Source of the DNA: Pseudomonas fluorescens Q2-87
GTDB lineage: Bacteria; Pseudomonadota; Gammaproteobacteria; Pseudomonadales; Pseudomonadaceae
DNA length: 64,000 nucleotides
NCBI RefSeq assembly: GCF_000281895.1
Contig: NZ_CM001558.1
Coordinates: forward strand, 5,336,556 to 5,400,555
Direction: 5' to 3'
The position numbers and the translations under genes were made by a program. Below the pieces are notes generated by a model. That model was not told the origin of the DNA, made no database searches, and worked only from the letters and a program-made list of their open reading frames with translations. Positions within the stretch are counted from its first letter, which is position 1. The number at the start of each line of letters is the position of its first letter. Positions 50,134-58,250 of the stretch are shown here, in pieces.

Positions 50134-50517
50134 GTGAGCAAGGCAGATGGCAAACCCCAACAGTTAATCGACGTGGAAAATCTTGCAACATCGCTTCAGC
50201 ACTTTGCAGATGATCGCGATTGGCAGCAATTCCACTCGCCTAAAAACCTTCTTTTGGCACTGACAGGCGAGATGGGTGAGCTATGCGAAGTTTTCCAGTG
50301 GATGAGCGAAGCCGATTCATTGGCTGCCGCTAAGAATCCCACAACCGCCCAATCCGTGAAGGACGAATTAGCCGATGTGTTCATGTACCTAGTCCGCCTG
50401 AGCAGCGTGCTCGGCGTCGACCTCAACGAAGCGGTCACGAATAAGCTTGCTCTGAACGGTCAGAAATACCCCGTCGACAAAGCCAAAAGCACCAGCAAAA
50501 AGTATGACCAACTCTGA
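50134..50517 (+). CDS. MazG-like nucleotide pyrophosphohydrolase
   Basis: The 127-residue all-alpha NTP pyrophosphohydrolase (MazG/RS21-C6 type) has the metal-binding EMGELCE and DELADVFMYL helices (ExxE and ExxD pattern). Such proteins hydrolyse (d)NTPs to monophosphates. GTG 50134 is chosen because GAGAGGAAA lies just upstream; a TTG at 50098 is open. It is 24 bases before the DUF2075 gene, so the two are almost certainly co-transcribed. Confidence 0.85.
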   Translation: MSKADGKPQQLIDVENLATSLQHFADDRDWQQFHSPKNLLLALTGEMGELCEVFQWMSEADSLAAAKNPTTAQSVKDELADVFMYLVRLSSVLGVDLNEAVTNKLALNGQKYPVDKAKSTSKKYDQL

Positions 50518-50541
50518 CCTTCAGTGCCCTAAGGATCTCTT

Positions 50542-52413
50542 GTGATCGTTTACGCTGCGACCAAACAGCAATTCCTGAAAGATAACGATAACGACGACAT
50601 TGAAGAAGTGATCCTCAGGCACTTCAAGGAGGCCACGGGCAAGAAGGTTGGCGCATCAGAAATCAGGTCATGGCAGGGATCACTGACGTACATGGCCAAA
50701 GTGCTTCGAGATGATGACCTCCCCAGTAACGCTGGCTTGGCTATCGAGTTGCATATCCCACAATCGTCAAAACGCATCGACTTTTTGCTCACCGGTCGCG
50801 ATGTAAACCTAGCAAAGAAAGCCGTATTGATCGAACTGAAGCAATGGAGCAAGGCGAGTGCAACCACCAAGGACGCGATTGTAAAAACCGCCTTGGGTGG
50901 CGGTCTCGTTGAAACCACTCACCCGTCCTATCAGGTATGGTCGTACGCAGCGCTGTTGGAAGGCTTCAACGAAGCGGTCTATGACAAAAGCATCGAAATA
51001 CGCCCCTGCGCCTATCTACACAACTATGTCAGTGACGGCGTCATCGACTCTGCCCACTACGAAGCCCATACCAGTAAAGCTCCGTTGTTCCTCAAAGGCC
51101 CTGAGGAACTGACGAAACTACGGACATTCCTGAAAAAACACATCACCCATGGCGACAACAAGGAGGTTCTTTACGAACTCTCCAACGGAAAAATTCGGCC
51201 ATCCAAAGCGTTAGCCGAGGCGCTTGGCGGGCTCATGAAAGGCAAACCTGAGTTCGTATTGATTGACGACCAAAAGGAAATATTCGAGTCAGCGCTGGTT
51301 GCTGCGAGTGAAGCGTCCATAGCAACGCCAAAGGTGCTAATCATCGAGGGCGGCCCGGGGACCGGAAAAACCGTTTTGGCAATTAACTTGCTGGTAAGAC
51401 TCACCGGGTTAAAGTTGCTGAGCAAATACGTCTCGAAAAACGCCGCACCACGCAAGGTCTACGAAAGCAAACTGGTCGGTACGATCAAACGTAGTCATTT
51501 TTCTAATTTCTTTTCTGGCTCGGGTGCGTTTATCGAAACCGAGCCCAACACGTTCGACGCACTCATCGTTGACGAAGCTCACAGGCTCAACGAGAAAAGC
51601 GGCCTTTATGGAAACCTGGGCGAGAACCAAATTAAGGAATTGATTAACTCAGCGAAGTGCTCGATTTTCTTTATCGACGAAGATCAACGCGTGACCTTGA
51701 GCGACATTGGTAGCAAGCAGGAGATTCGTACCTTTGCGAAATCCAAAGGCGCAACCGTGGAGGAATACATACTATCCTCCCAGTTCCGCTGCAGCGGCTC
51801 TGACGGTTATCTAGCGTGGTTGGACGACATATTGGCTATTCGACCGACCGCCAATCCCCTACTCGACACATGCGAGTACGAGTTCAAAGTGTTCAACACC
51901 CCGCAGGCAATGCACGCTGCCATTGAGCAAAAAAACCACGGAAACAAAGCTCGCGTAGTCGCAGGTTACTGCTGGCCTTGGCTCAGCAAAAAGGATCCCC
52001 AGGCGTCCGATATCGTGATCGGCGATGATTATGCGCGCCAATGGAACCTGGATCAGGACGGCAGTTTGTGGATCATTGCGGATAACTCTATTGAACAGGT
52101 CGGTTGCATCCACACCTGCCAGGGACTGGAAGTCGACTATATAGGCGTGATCATCGGGCCAGATTTGATCGTTCGTGACGGGCAAGTACTCACATCGCCG
52201 CATAAGCGTGACAAGCACGACAAATCCATTCGGGGCTGGAAGAAACTGATGAAAGAGCAGCCTGATTTCGCGCAGAAAGAGACGGATCTGATCATCAAAA
52301 ACACCTACCGAACACTGATGACCCGTGGGATGAAAGGGTGCTACCTGTACTGTACTGATCAGGAGACGGCACAGTACTTTGAGAGACGGCTTGCCGATTA
52401 CCGCCCCCACTGA
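50542..52413 (+). CDS. PD-(D/E)XK nuclease fused to SF1-like DUF2075 helicase/ATPase
   Basis: The 623-residue protein starts at GTG 50542 after AAGGATC. Residues about 60-105 show a PD-(D/E)XK nuclease core: E69, D80 (RIDFLL) and E98-x-K100 (VLIELKQW). The second half is a DUF2075 P-loop domain with Walker A GGPGTGKTVLA (about residue 269), Walker B LIVDEAHRL, FFIDEDQRV, and late helicase motifs TCQGLEVDYIGV and NTYRTLMTRG. The layout fits a DNA- or RNA-processing defence effector; function is inferred, not known. The AT-rich sequence suggests horizontal acquisition. Confidence 0.8.
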   Translation: MIVYAATKQQFLKDNDNDDIEEVILRHFKEATGKKVGASEIRSWQGSLTYMAKVLRDDDLPSNAGLAIELHIPQSSKRIDFLLTGRDVNLAKKAVLIELKQWSKASATTKDAIVKTALGGGLVETTHPSYQVWSYAALLEGFNEAVYDKSIEIRPCAYLHNYVSDGVIDSAHYEAHTSKAPLFLKGPEELTKLRTFLKKHITHGDNKEVLYELSNGKIRPSKALAEALGGLMKGKPEFVLIDDQKEIFESALVAASEASIATPKVLIIEGGPGTGKTVLAINLLVRLTGLKLLSKYVSKNAAPRKVYESKLVGTIKRSHFSNFFSGSGAFIETEPNTFDALIVDEAHRLNEKSGLYGNLGENQIKELINSAKCSIFFIDEDQRVTLSDIGSKQEIRTFAKSKGATVEEYILSSQFRCSGSDGYLAWLDDILAIRPTANPLLDTCEYEFKVFNTPQAMHAAIEQKNHGNKARVVAGYCWPWLSKKDPQASDIVIGDDYARQWNLDQDGSLWIIADNSIEQVGCIHTCQGLEVDYIGVIIGPDLIVRDGQVLTSPHKRDKHDKSIRGWKKLMKEQPDFAQKETDLIIKNTYRTLMTRGMKGCYLYCTDQETAQYFERRLADYRPH

Positions 52414-52495
52414 TGTCCTGCTGACGTGCACAATTGTCCAACAGGTTGTTGGGCAATCTGAGCGCTCGTCGTTTCGGAGCTCTCGGATACGAAAA

Positions 52496-52520
52496 GGTCT
52501 TGCCAAGCAAGACCTTTTTT
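52496..52520. terminator. bidirectional terminator between DUF2075 and DUF6124 genes
   Basis: GGTCTTGC and GCAAGACC form an 8-bp stem with a CAA loop. T-runs follow on the plus strand (TTTTTT) and on the minus strand (TTTT). It serves the two convergent genes. A near copy lies downstream of the second DUF6124 gene. Confidence 0.88.
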
Positions 52521-52549
52521 ACGTTAGGAGGGCAGCCTACGCCCCGCCC

Positions 52550-52909
52550 CTACCTCACTTCAACAATATCCAAAGCCCGATTCGCCAGCAGCTCACTCAA
52601 TTCAATCACCTGCAAAATCCCCAACGCCACGTGTCGCCGTGACCCATCCAGATCAAACGCCAAATCGCTGATCATGGCATTCGCCGAAGCCAGGTTTTCA
52701 CTGAGATTGGCAAGCAGACATTCCGAGTCAACATCAGGTGCGATACGGAAAATGGTGTTGGATTTGTCGGACGCTTCCTTCTCAGGCGTAGGCTTCAGAT
52801 AGAAATCCAAAGCCCGCGTGGCGGCATCATCAAGCTTCTTATCACGAGCAGACTGAACACGAGACACTGCTTCGTCGGTAGCTGGCGGGTTCGGTGTAAT
52901 TTTAGCCAT
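52550..52909 (-). CDS. DUF6124 family protein, copy 1
   Basis: The 119-residue protein of unknown function has the DUF6124 pattern: KKLDDAATRALDFYLKP, then a linker, then FRIAPDVDSECLLANLSENL and ALGILQVIELSELLANRALD. It is probably helical and has no catalytic motif that I can see. ATG 52909 is preceded by AGGAG, which lies in the b2 segment of a C4-type RNA leader. The longer frame to 53125 is that leader. It is about 90 percent identical to copy 2 at 54.1-54.4 kb. Confidence 0.8.
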   Translation of the reverse strand: MAKITPNPPATDEAVSRVQSARDKKLDDAATRALDFYLKPTPEKEASDKSNTIFRIAPDVDSECLLANLSENLASANAMISDLAFDLDGSRRHVALGILQVIELSELLANRALDIVEVR

Positions 52910-52968
52910 GGTAAAGCTCCTAGAGTCTGTTGGAGCTACCACCATTCGCTGCGAAACGAAGTTGGGGT

Positions 52969-53041
52969 GGCAGCTGTACGCGGGTTCGCAGACCGGGACT
53001 CTAGGACCGGCAGACCCGAGGGTCTCCCACGCACAGCTACC
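52969..53041 (-). ncRNA. C4-type antisense RNA, copy 1
   Basis: On the minus strand a 73-base core is closed by GGTAGCTGTGCG pairing with CGTACAGCTGCC and contains the hairpin GACCC-TC-GGGTC. It exposes b' (CCTAGAGTCC, complement of 52996-53005) and a' (TCTGCGAACC, complement of 52982-52991). These complement a1/b1 upstream (53094-53119) and a2/b2 downstream (52948-52958 and 52916-52929). b2 contains the DUF6124 ribosome binding site. This is the layout of phage P1/P7 C4 RNA and the Rfam C4 family. Confidence 0.82.
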
Positions 53042-53093
53042 TCTGACGAAATCACAGACATGGGCGATCTGCTTTCGAAGGTGACGTTGTGCG

Positions 53094-53212
53094 CCTATAG
53101 AGTCCGGGCTGCGAAACCCGATCACTGATGAGCAGTGACGGATTCAAACTACCTAGGGGACCCAAGGCGCACAAGCCGGCGGATTCTGGCGTAGTTGTAG
53201 GCAATGGCGCAA
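53094..53212 (-). promoter_or_regulatory. C4 leader copy 1: promoter, hairpin, a1 and b1 segments
   Basis: A candidate promoter TTGCGC-N18-CAGAAT (complement of 53183-53212) is identical in copy 2. It is followed by the hairpin TCACTG-CTCAT-CAGTGA, then a1 (complement of 53107-53119) and b1 (complement of 53094-53105). In C4 systems a1 and b1 can pair with a' and b' within the same transcript. Confidence 0.6.
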
Positions 53213-53265
53213 GACGGTGTCAGCCCCTCCAAAATCCCACGCCCCCCAATAAACACCGCGTCGCC

Positions 53266-53306
53266 TCACCCCAACCTATTCAAACAAACCACCTTCGGCT
53301 GAGTCA
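53266..53306. repeat. 41-bp copy of the 3' end of the aldehyde dehydrogenase gene
   Basis: These bases match 56832-56872 with two mismatches. There they are the last 13 codons and stop of the minus-strand aldehyde dehydrogenase gene ([12 protein letters not shown]). The copy begins exactly at the stop codon and has no further similarity on either side. It is a relic or attachment-like duplication flanking the 53.3-56.8 kb segment. Confidence 0.85.
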
Positions 53307-53324
53307 CCACCATCCCTATTCGGC

Positions 53325-53900
53325 TCAACGATAACGGACCCAGACACCCAACAGTGACAGCCCCCAGAGCAAAACTCCCGACGCCATGAAGAGGTAATTC
53401 CATAAGGTAAAACGCGAATTGCTCGACGCTTGAGGATCATTGGCGGCGAAGTTGATCATCGGTTGGCTTCGGCTCACCACATAGGCCCGCAGTGGAATCG
53501 CCAGCAGTAACCAACCGGTCAGAAATGCAAAGCCATCGACGCGCTTCGCCACTGCATTCAATAGGCTGGCACCGACCGTCAGCACCACGTATACAGTTGC
53601 CCACTGTTCATAATCCCACTCAAATGTACGACCACTGCCGCGGATTTTCTCATTCGCGCGCCGATACAATTGGTGAATGAAAAATATGCACAACAGGCCG
53701 CGCGCCCACGGCCAGATATCTGCCTGGGTGGATTGCTTGTACAGGCTCCAGTTTTTGTATGACCAGTAATAGAAATAGAAGCCAAACGTCAGAATCGCCA
53801 GTGTCAGAAGCTTTGCTGGCGACACCACATAAAACTCGGATGGCTGTTCAACAATGGTCTCCAGTTGAGCCAAAGGTGGTGCGTAAAAATTTTCGGACAC
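53325..53900 (-). CDS. small membrane protein of unknown function
   Basis: The 191-residue protein has four to five hydrophobic segments (about residues 28-46, 66-80, 98-117, 122-142 and 166-188) and a YYWSYKNWSLYKQS loop after the first. It matches no family I can name. It follows copy 2 of DUF6124 in the same direction, past a terminator, and lies between the two C4-DUF6124 modules. Codon use is normal for the genome. Possible export or signalling role is unsupported. Confidence 0.7.
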   Translation of the reverse strand: MSENFYAPPLAQLETIVEQPSEFYVVSPAKLLTLAILTFGFYFYYWSYKNWSLYKQSTQADIWPWARGLLCIFFIHQLYRRANEKIRGSGRTFEWDYEQWATVYVVLTVGASLLNAVAKRVDGFAFLTGWLLLAIPLRAYVVSRSQPMINFAANDPQASSNSRFTLWNYLFMASGVLLWGLSLLGVWVRYR

Positions 53901-54024
53901 GGCAACTTCCTTGATAAGGGAGGACAGATAAGGCTAACGACCTGCCGGGCGAAATATTGAGGACCATCATCACAATCGATCATGTGTCCTGGCTGGCCGC
54001 TGTCGGGCGACCGGCCACAAAAAA

Positions 54025-54050
54025 GGCCTTGCCATGCAAGACCTTTTTTT
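54025..54050. terminator. terminator downstream of DUF6124 copy 2
   Basis: GGCCTTGC and GCAAGACC pair with one mismatch around CAT, with T-runs on both strands. It is clearly related to the terminator at 52496, showing that the whole module (promoter to terminator) was duplicated. Confidence 0.85.
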
Positions 54051-54077
54051 CATACCCGGGGTAAGCGCGGCCCCTCA

Positions 54078-54437
54078 CTACCTCACCTCAACAATATCCA
54101 AAGCCCGATTCGCCAACAGTTCACTCACCTCAATCACCTGCAAAATCCCCAACGCCACATGCCGTCGCGATCCCTCAAGATCAAACGCCAAATCACTGAT
54201 CATGGCATTAGCCGAAGCCAGGTTTTCACTGAGATTGGCAAGCAGACATTCCGAATCAACATCCGGTGCGATACGGAAGATGGTGTTGGGCTTGTCGGAC
54301 GTTTCTTTCTCAGGCGTAGGCTTCAGGTAGAAATCCAAAGCACGCGTGGCAGCTTCGTCGAGTTTTTTATTTCGAGCGGATTGGGAGCGGGAGACGTGTT
54401 CGTCTGTATCTGGGGGATTTGGAGTCACTTTTGCCAT
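54078..54437 (-). CDS. DUF6124 family protein, copy 2
   Basis: The 119-residue paralogue of the gene at 52550-52909 differs mainly at the N-terminus (MAKVTPNPPDTDEHVSRSQS) and keeps NLASANAMISDLAFDLEGSR and the same C-terminus LANRALDIVEVR. ATG 54437 has the SD AGGAAG, which lies in the b2 segment of its own C4-type leader. The duplicates have diverged less in protein than in their regulatory pairing segments. Confidence 0.8.
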   Translation of the reverse strand: MAKVTPNPPDTDEHVSRSQSARNKKLDEAATRALDFYLKPTPEKETSDKPNTIFRIAPDVDSECLLANLSENLASANAMISDLAFDLEGSRRHVALGILQVIEVSELLANRALDIVEVR

Positions 54438-54490
54438 TGTCTTGCTTCCTGTAGTTGGAGCCATCACCCTCTCGCGACTAAACGATGGGA

Positions 54491-54565
54491 GGCAGCTGTA
54501 CGCAGGTTAGTCGACCGGGGAAACAAGAAACCGGCGCGTCCGAGGACGCCCTGCGCACAGCCACC
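54491..54565 (-). ncRNA. C4-type antisense RNA, copy 2
   Basis: The 75-base core has the same closing stem (GGTGGCTGTGCGCA with TGCGTACAGCTGCC) and an internal hairpin GCGTCC-TC-GGACGC. It exposes b' (CTTGTTTCCCC, complement of 54517-54527) and a' (TCGACTAACC, complement of 54505-54514). a1/b1 are at 54611-54637 and a2/b2 at 54474-54484 and 54441-54451. The a and b sequences differ completely from copy 1 but pair within this copy, which is strong covariation. Confidence 0.82.
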
Positions 54566-54610
54566 ATCAAGTGCAGAATGGGAATCCTGACTGGATGACG
54601 CCTTGCACAA

Positions 54611-54731
54611 CCTGTTTCACCCTGGGCGACTAAACCCGATCACTGATGAGCAGTGACAGGTCCCAAACTACCGACGCTACCCAAGGTGCACAAGCCGGCG
54701 GATTCTGGCGTAGTTGTAGGCAATGGCGCAA
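54611..54731 (-). promoter_or_regulatory. C4 leader copy 2: promoter, hairpin, a1 and b1 segments
   Basis: The same candidate promoter TTGCGC-N18-CAGAAT (complement of 54702-54731) and the TCACTG...CAGTGA hairpin as copy 1, then a1 (complement of 54625-54637) and b1 (complement of 54611-54623). About 107 bases here align to 53115-53222 with roughly a dozen changes. Confidence 0.6.
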
Positions 54732-54803
54732 GGCGGTGTCGGTCTTGGCTAGTCTCGTGGAGCCACGATAAACAACTGGCCGGAATGTTGCTGATGCACC
54801 GCT

Positions 54804-54827
54804 ATCGCGAGCAAGCTCGCTCCCACA
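54804..54827. repeat. single REP (GTGGGAGCGAGC family)
   Basis: One inverted-orientation REP unit (TCGCGAGCAAGCTCGCTCCC) lies between the copy 2 C4 promoter and the levansucrase gene. Confidence 0.85.
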
Positions 54828-54864
54828 GAGGAGCTTGTGTGCATACGTCGAAGGGGAATGCATG

Positions 54865-54896
54865 CGCGACTGGCTGCATCCTTGCAGCCAGTCGCG
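54865..54896. other. 14-bp perfect hairpin downstream of lsc
   Basis: CGCGACTGGCTGCA and TGCAGCCAGTCGCG form a perfect stem with a TCCT loop. There is no U-tract on either strand. It is 134 bases past the lsc stop and unrelated to the REPs. It may protect the lsc mRNA 3' end. The remainder of 54732-55029 shows no gene. Confidence 0.6.
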
Positions 54897-55029
54897 AAGC
54901 AGTGTGACTACTCATTGTTCAATGGCGCTTGCGAACACCATCGCAACGAATCAGGCGGGATATCTCGATCATATCCACAACGGGTTTTTCATCGACCTCA
55001 AACCCGCTGCCTGCCCCCCTGTGTTGCTA

Positions 55030-56304
55030 TTACTTAAGCGTAACGTCAAGCATCGGCGGGATGTACCCATAGTCGTACTCGGCGACCACGAACGTCTGCA
55101 GCCCTTTTATTTTCATGCCCACCGTGGGTGCCTCAGTGCCACCCACACGAATCTGCGTGCCGGTTTCGTCGGTCGGTACGCTGTCGATAAAGGAGGTCAC
55201 CAGGCCGTTCGGCATCACGTAGTGCGAGTAGGTCTGGAATGGCTGGGAGGACGGGTTGCCCAGCACCAGGCCGGAACCGTTGAGCGGCACGTAGGGGCCG
55301 AACAGCGAGTCCGCTACGAAACCGTACACGCCGTCCGGGCCGGTCACGCCGTCGGCATAGGTGAAGGTGTGGCTGATCGTGAACAGGTAGTACTTGCCGT
55401 CCTGGAACACGAAGTGCGGGCGTTCGGTCTGGTCGTTGACGCCCACGGCCGTCAGCAGTGGCGGCAGCATTTCCCAGTCGTCACCGTCTGCGTCGCGGGC
55501 GACGGCGATGCCGACACAGGCGGTCTGGAAGCGCGAGTTGCCGACGTCTTCATAGCCTGGCGGCACGTCGCCGATTTCGGCCTCTCCCACTTTGTGCGAG
55601 CCTCGCTCACCGGCCACGTTGCCCTCGAACAGCATGTACAGCTTGCCGTCGTTCGGGTCGCGGAAAGGCCATGGGTCGCGGAAACCCCAGAAAGCGTTTT
55701 GAGCTTCGGTCTGATACATGTTGCCGTCAGCCTCGAACAGCGGCTTGACCTTCTCGAAGCCGACCATGCTGACACCGTGTTCAGTGGTCACTACCCGACC
55801 GCGCACTTTGACGATGGTCGCGCCTGGGGTGACGGCGGTGTAATACAGGTCCACTTCACCTCGGTCGTTCAACAGGATCGGCGTACCGGCCCATTCGCGA
55901 GCGGTCGGCGAAACGCCTTCGGCCATCACACGGCCACCGAATTCCCAGTTCTTGCCGGTACGAGAAAACCAGTAGTACATCTTTGCCCGACCGTGACGAT
56001 CGTTCCAATCGCGGAGGATGTCGTAGTTACCGTCCTCGTCGAGGTACTGCGGGTCGTTTGGATGACGATCAGCCGTCAGCGTGAAGATCACCGACCAGCC
56101 ATCGACGGACGTCACGTTACCGTCCAAATCGCGCAGGGGCATGGTGTCCCAGATGAACACGTCGTTGTTCAGTACCGGGAAATCCGCGCTGACCAGCGGC
56201 TGGGTGGTGGTGGGATCGTCCGCCCGGACTTTCAACGCATCGGCGCGGGTCCAGAGGCTGGGTTGATGGGGGGTTACGCCGAATTTTTCAGTGTTGGTTT
56301 TCAT
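55030..56304 (-). CDS. lsc: levansucrase (GH68)
   Basis: Levansucrase cleaves sucrose and polymerises fructose into levan outside the cell. The 424-residue product is a GH68 five-bladed propeller with nucleophile Asp53 (IWDTMPLRD), the stabiliser in FRDPWPF and the acid/base Glu in [10 protein letters not shown]. As in P. syringae LscB and LscC there is no signal peptide, so secretion must be non-classical. It lies within the segment bounded by the duplicated aldehyde dehydrogenase 3' end. Confidence 0.93.
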   Translation of the reverse strand: MKTNTEKFGVTPHQPSLWTRADALKVRADDPTTTQPLVSADFPVLNNDVFIWDTMPLRDLDGNVTSVDGWSVIFTLTADRHPNDPQYLDEDGNYDILRDWNDRHGRAKMYYWFSRTGKNWEFGGRVMAEGVSPTAREWAGTPILLNDRGEVDLYYTAVTPGATIVKVRGRVVTTEHGVSMVGFEKVKPLFEADGNMYQTEAQNAFWGFRDPWPFRDPNDGKLYMLFEGNVAGERGSHKVGEAEIGDVPPGYEDVGNSRFQTACVGIAVARDADGDDWEMLPPLLTAVGVNDQTERPHFVFQDGKYYLFTISHTFTYADGVTGPDGVYGFVADSLFGPYVPLNGSGLVLGNPSSQPFQTYSHYVMPNGLVTSFIDSVPTDETGTQIRVGGTEAPTVGMKIKGLQTFVVAEYDYGYIPPMLDVTLK

Positions 56305-56381
56305 AAGGTAAGACCTCGTCCATGAATGGATTCAAATGAATGATGCTTGAGAAATACTGGATGCGCATACAGTGAAGCCAC

Positions 56382-56409
56382 CTTATAGAGGCTCATGCAT
56401 GCGGGTCAA
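56382..56409 (-). promoter_or_regulatory. candidate sigma-70 promoter of lsc
   Basis: On the minus strand TTGACC (complement of 56404-56409) and TATAAG (complement of 56382-56387) are spaced by 16 bases, about 80 bases before the lsc ATG. The upstream flank is AT-rich (poly-A/T tracts), like an UP element. Confidence 0.6.
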
Positions 56410-56779
56410 GAAAAAAATGCATTTGTGCATAATTTGGTTTTTTCTTGAGGCTGACACGTTTCAGCCTTGAGCGTTCGCAGAAGCTTGTTATCGGGCAGAT
56501 CGACGACGTTGCCTGCACGCTCTGCGCTCTGAGCCGCTACTCAGTAGAACGCTTGCGTAACTGGCTACAGGTGGAGGTAGTGCATAGAGGGATTGCTCGA
56601 CTGAGCTTGGGCGTCGTGCGCAAAGCTCAACAAGGCGGGGAGTCAGCGGTTCTGATGGTGACGGGTGTATCGCTATCGCGATCGGGATGGTGGGTTGTTA
56701 TGTCATCGTGAGTGGGCGAAGGGCATCGCGGGCAAGCCCTGCTCCCACAGGGTATGCGGTGGTTGTGTGGTTTGTGCAG
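56410..56779. other. intergenic segment with no supported gene
   Basis: An 88-codon plus-strand frame (56445-56711) has no recognisable family and no clear RBS, so I do not call it. A weak REP-like unit occurs at 56726-56751. The segment separates lsc from the aldehyde dehydrogenase terminator. Confidence 0.5.
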
Positions 56780-56783
56780 AAAA

Positions 56784-56815
56784 GCATCGGGCAGGTGACC
56801 AAACCTGCCCAATGC
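56784..56815 (-). terminator. intrinsic terminator of the aldehyde dehydrogenase gene
   Basis: GGGCAGGT pairs with ACCTGCCC around a 6-base loop, extended by GCAT/ATGC, and is followed on the minus strand by TTTTCT. It lies about 17 bases after the stop codon. Confidence 0.85.
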
Positions 56816-56831
56816 CAACGACCTGAACCCA

Positions 56832-58244
56832 TCACCCCAACGTATTCAAACAAACCACCTTCGGCTGGGTCATTTCCTCATATGCAAACCGCACCCCTTC
56901 CCGCCCTAAGCTGCCGTACTTGGAACCGCCAAACGGCATCGCATCAAAGCGAAAATCCGAGGAGTCGTTGATCATCACACCGCCCGCCTCAATCCGCCGT
57001 GCAGCGCTCATCGCCGTTGCCAAGTTGTTGGTGAAGATCCCGGCATGGAGGGCGTATTCCGGTTCGTTAGCCAACTCCACCGCTTCATCAAACGTCTCGA
57101 ACGCCTGCAACACCACCACCGGCGCGAAGACTTCGTTACGCCAGAGTCGGCTGGCGTGGTTGACGTTTTCCAGGACGGTTGCGGCGTAGCAACTGCCTTG
57201 GCGGCGGTGGCCGCAGAGTAAGGTGGCGCCTTCTTGCAGGGCTTCGTTGACCACGTGCTCGGCGTTTTGCGCGGCTTGTTGGGTGATCATCGGGCCGATG
57301 TCGGTGTTGGCGAGCAGCGGGTTGCCGACCACGAGGGCCTTGGTCTGCTGGACGAAGCGTTCGCGGAAGGCTTCGTAGATCGGTGCCTGGATGAGCAGGC
57401 GTTGGGTGCCGATGCAGTTTTGGCCGGCGGCCCAGAAGGCGCCGGAGACGCAGCTTTCGACGGCGGCGTCGAGGTCGCAGTCGGCCATGACGATGACGGG
57501 GGCGTTGCCGCCCAGGTCCATGGCAAGTTTTTTCAGGCCGGCGGTGCGGGCGATTTGTTCGCCGGTGACGAAGCCGCCGGTGAAGGAGATCATCCGCACG
57601 TCACGGGCGGCGACCAGGGCCTTGCCGAGTTCGGCGCCGCCAGTGGCGACGGTGACTACGGATTCGGGCAGGCCGGCCTCGACCAGGCAGGCGACCAGTT
57701 TGAGCGCCGACAACGGGGCCAGTTCGGACGGTTTGAGGATCACCGCGTTGCCGCCGGCGATGGCGGGGCCGAGTTTGTGGGCGACCAGGTTCAGCGGGTC
57801 GTTGTACGGGGTGATGGCGACGATCAGGCCCAAGGGTTCGCGGCTGAACCAGCCCTGGCGCGACTCGGCGCCTTCGTAGGCGTCGAACGGCACCACTTCA
57901 CCGGCGTTGCGCTTGGCTTCTTCGGCGGAGAGCTTGAGGGTGTTGATGCAGCGTTTGACTTCTTTTTCCGCCTGTTTGAGGGTCTTGCCGGCTTCGTCGA
58001 CGATCAGCCGGGCGAAGGCTTTGGCGTCGCGTTGGATGTTCGCGGCGGCATGTTCGAGGATGCTGGCGCGGCGATGACGTGGCAGTGCGGCGCAGGCTCG
58101 CGCGCCGCTGCGTCCGGTCTCCAGCAACTGCGGCACTTGCGTGGCGCAGACGTCGGCCACGGTGCCGACGAGCGTGCCGTCGAACGGGTTGAGGACTTCG
58201 ATGTGCGGCTCGGCAATCGCCAGGGCCAGACGTGAGACGTTCAT
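56832..58244 (-). CDS. aldehyde dehydrogenase (phosphonoacetaldehyde/semialdehyde DH-like)
   Basis: The 470-residue NAD(P)-dependent ALDH has the catalytic Cys in [11 protein letters not shown], Glu in [12 protein letters not shown] and cofactor-site [20 protein letters not shown], which places it near phosphonoacetaldehyde and lactaldehyde dehydrogenases. It follows the homoserine dehydrogenase gene by 6 bases, so its substrate may be aspartate semialdehyde (inference). No phosphonate genes are nearby. The last 13 codons are duplicated at 53266-53306. Confidence 0.82.
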   Translation of the reverse strand: MNVSRLALAIAEPHIEVLNPFDGTLVGTVADVCATQVPQLLETGRSGARACAALPRHRRASILEHAAANIQRDAKAFARLIVDEAGKTLKQAEKEVKRCINTLKLSAEEAKRNAGEVVPFDAYEGAESRQGWFSREPLGLIVAITPYNDPLNLVAHKLGPAIAGGNAVILKPSELAPLSALKLVACLVEAGLPESVVTVATGGAELGKALVAARDVRMISFTGGFVTGEQIARTAGLKKLAMDLGGNAPVIVMADCDLDAAVESCVSGAFWAAGQNCIGTQRLLIQAPIYEAFRERFVQQTKALVVGNPLLANTDIGPMITQQAAQNAEHVVNEALQEGATLLCGHRRQGSCYAATVLENVNHASRLWRNEVFAPVVVLQAFETFDEAVELANEPEYALHAGIFTNNLATAMSAARRIEAGGVMINDSSDFRFDAMPFGGSKYGSLGREGVRFAYEEMTQPKVVCLNTLG

Positions 58245-58250
58245 TTGGCT

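Noticed and set aside
52910..53125. N-terminal extension of DUF6124 copy 1
   Set aside because: The open frame to 53125 covers the C4 RNA leader; the paralogue lacks the extension and the SD-linked ATG at 52909 is the better start.
56445..56711. 88-codon plus-strand frame between lsc and the aldehyde dehydrogenase gene
   Set aside because: No recognisable family, no clear ribosome binding site and an unstructured sequence; intergenic origin is more likely.
56832..58244. Phosphonate catabolism gene (phosphonoacetaldehyde dehydrogenase)
   Set aside because: The sequence resembles that family, but no phosphonate transport or lyase genes are nearby; the homoserine dehydrogenase neighbour suggests a different aldehyde.
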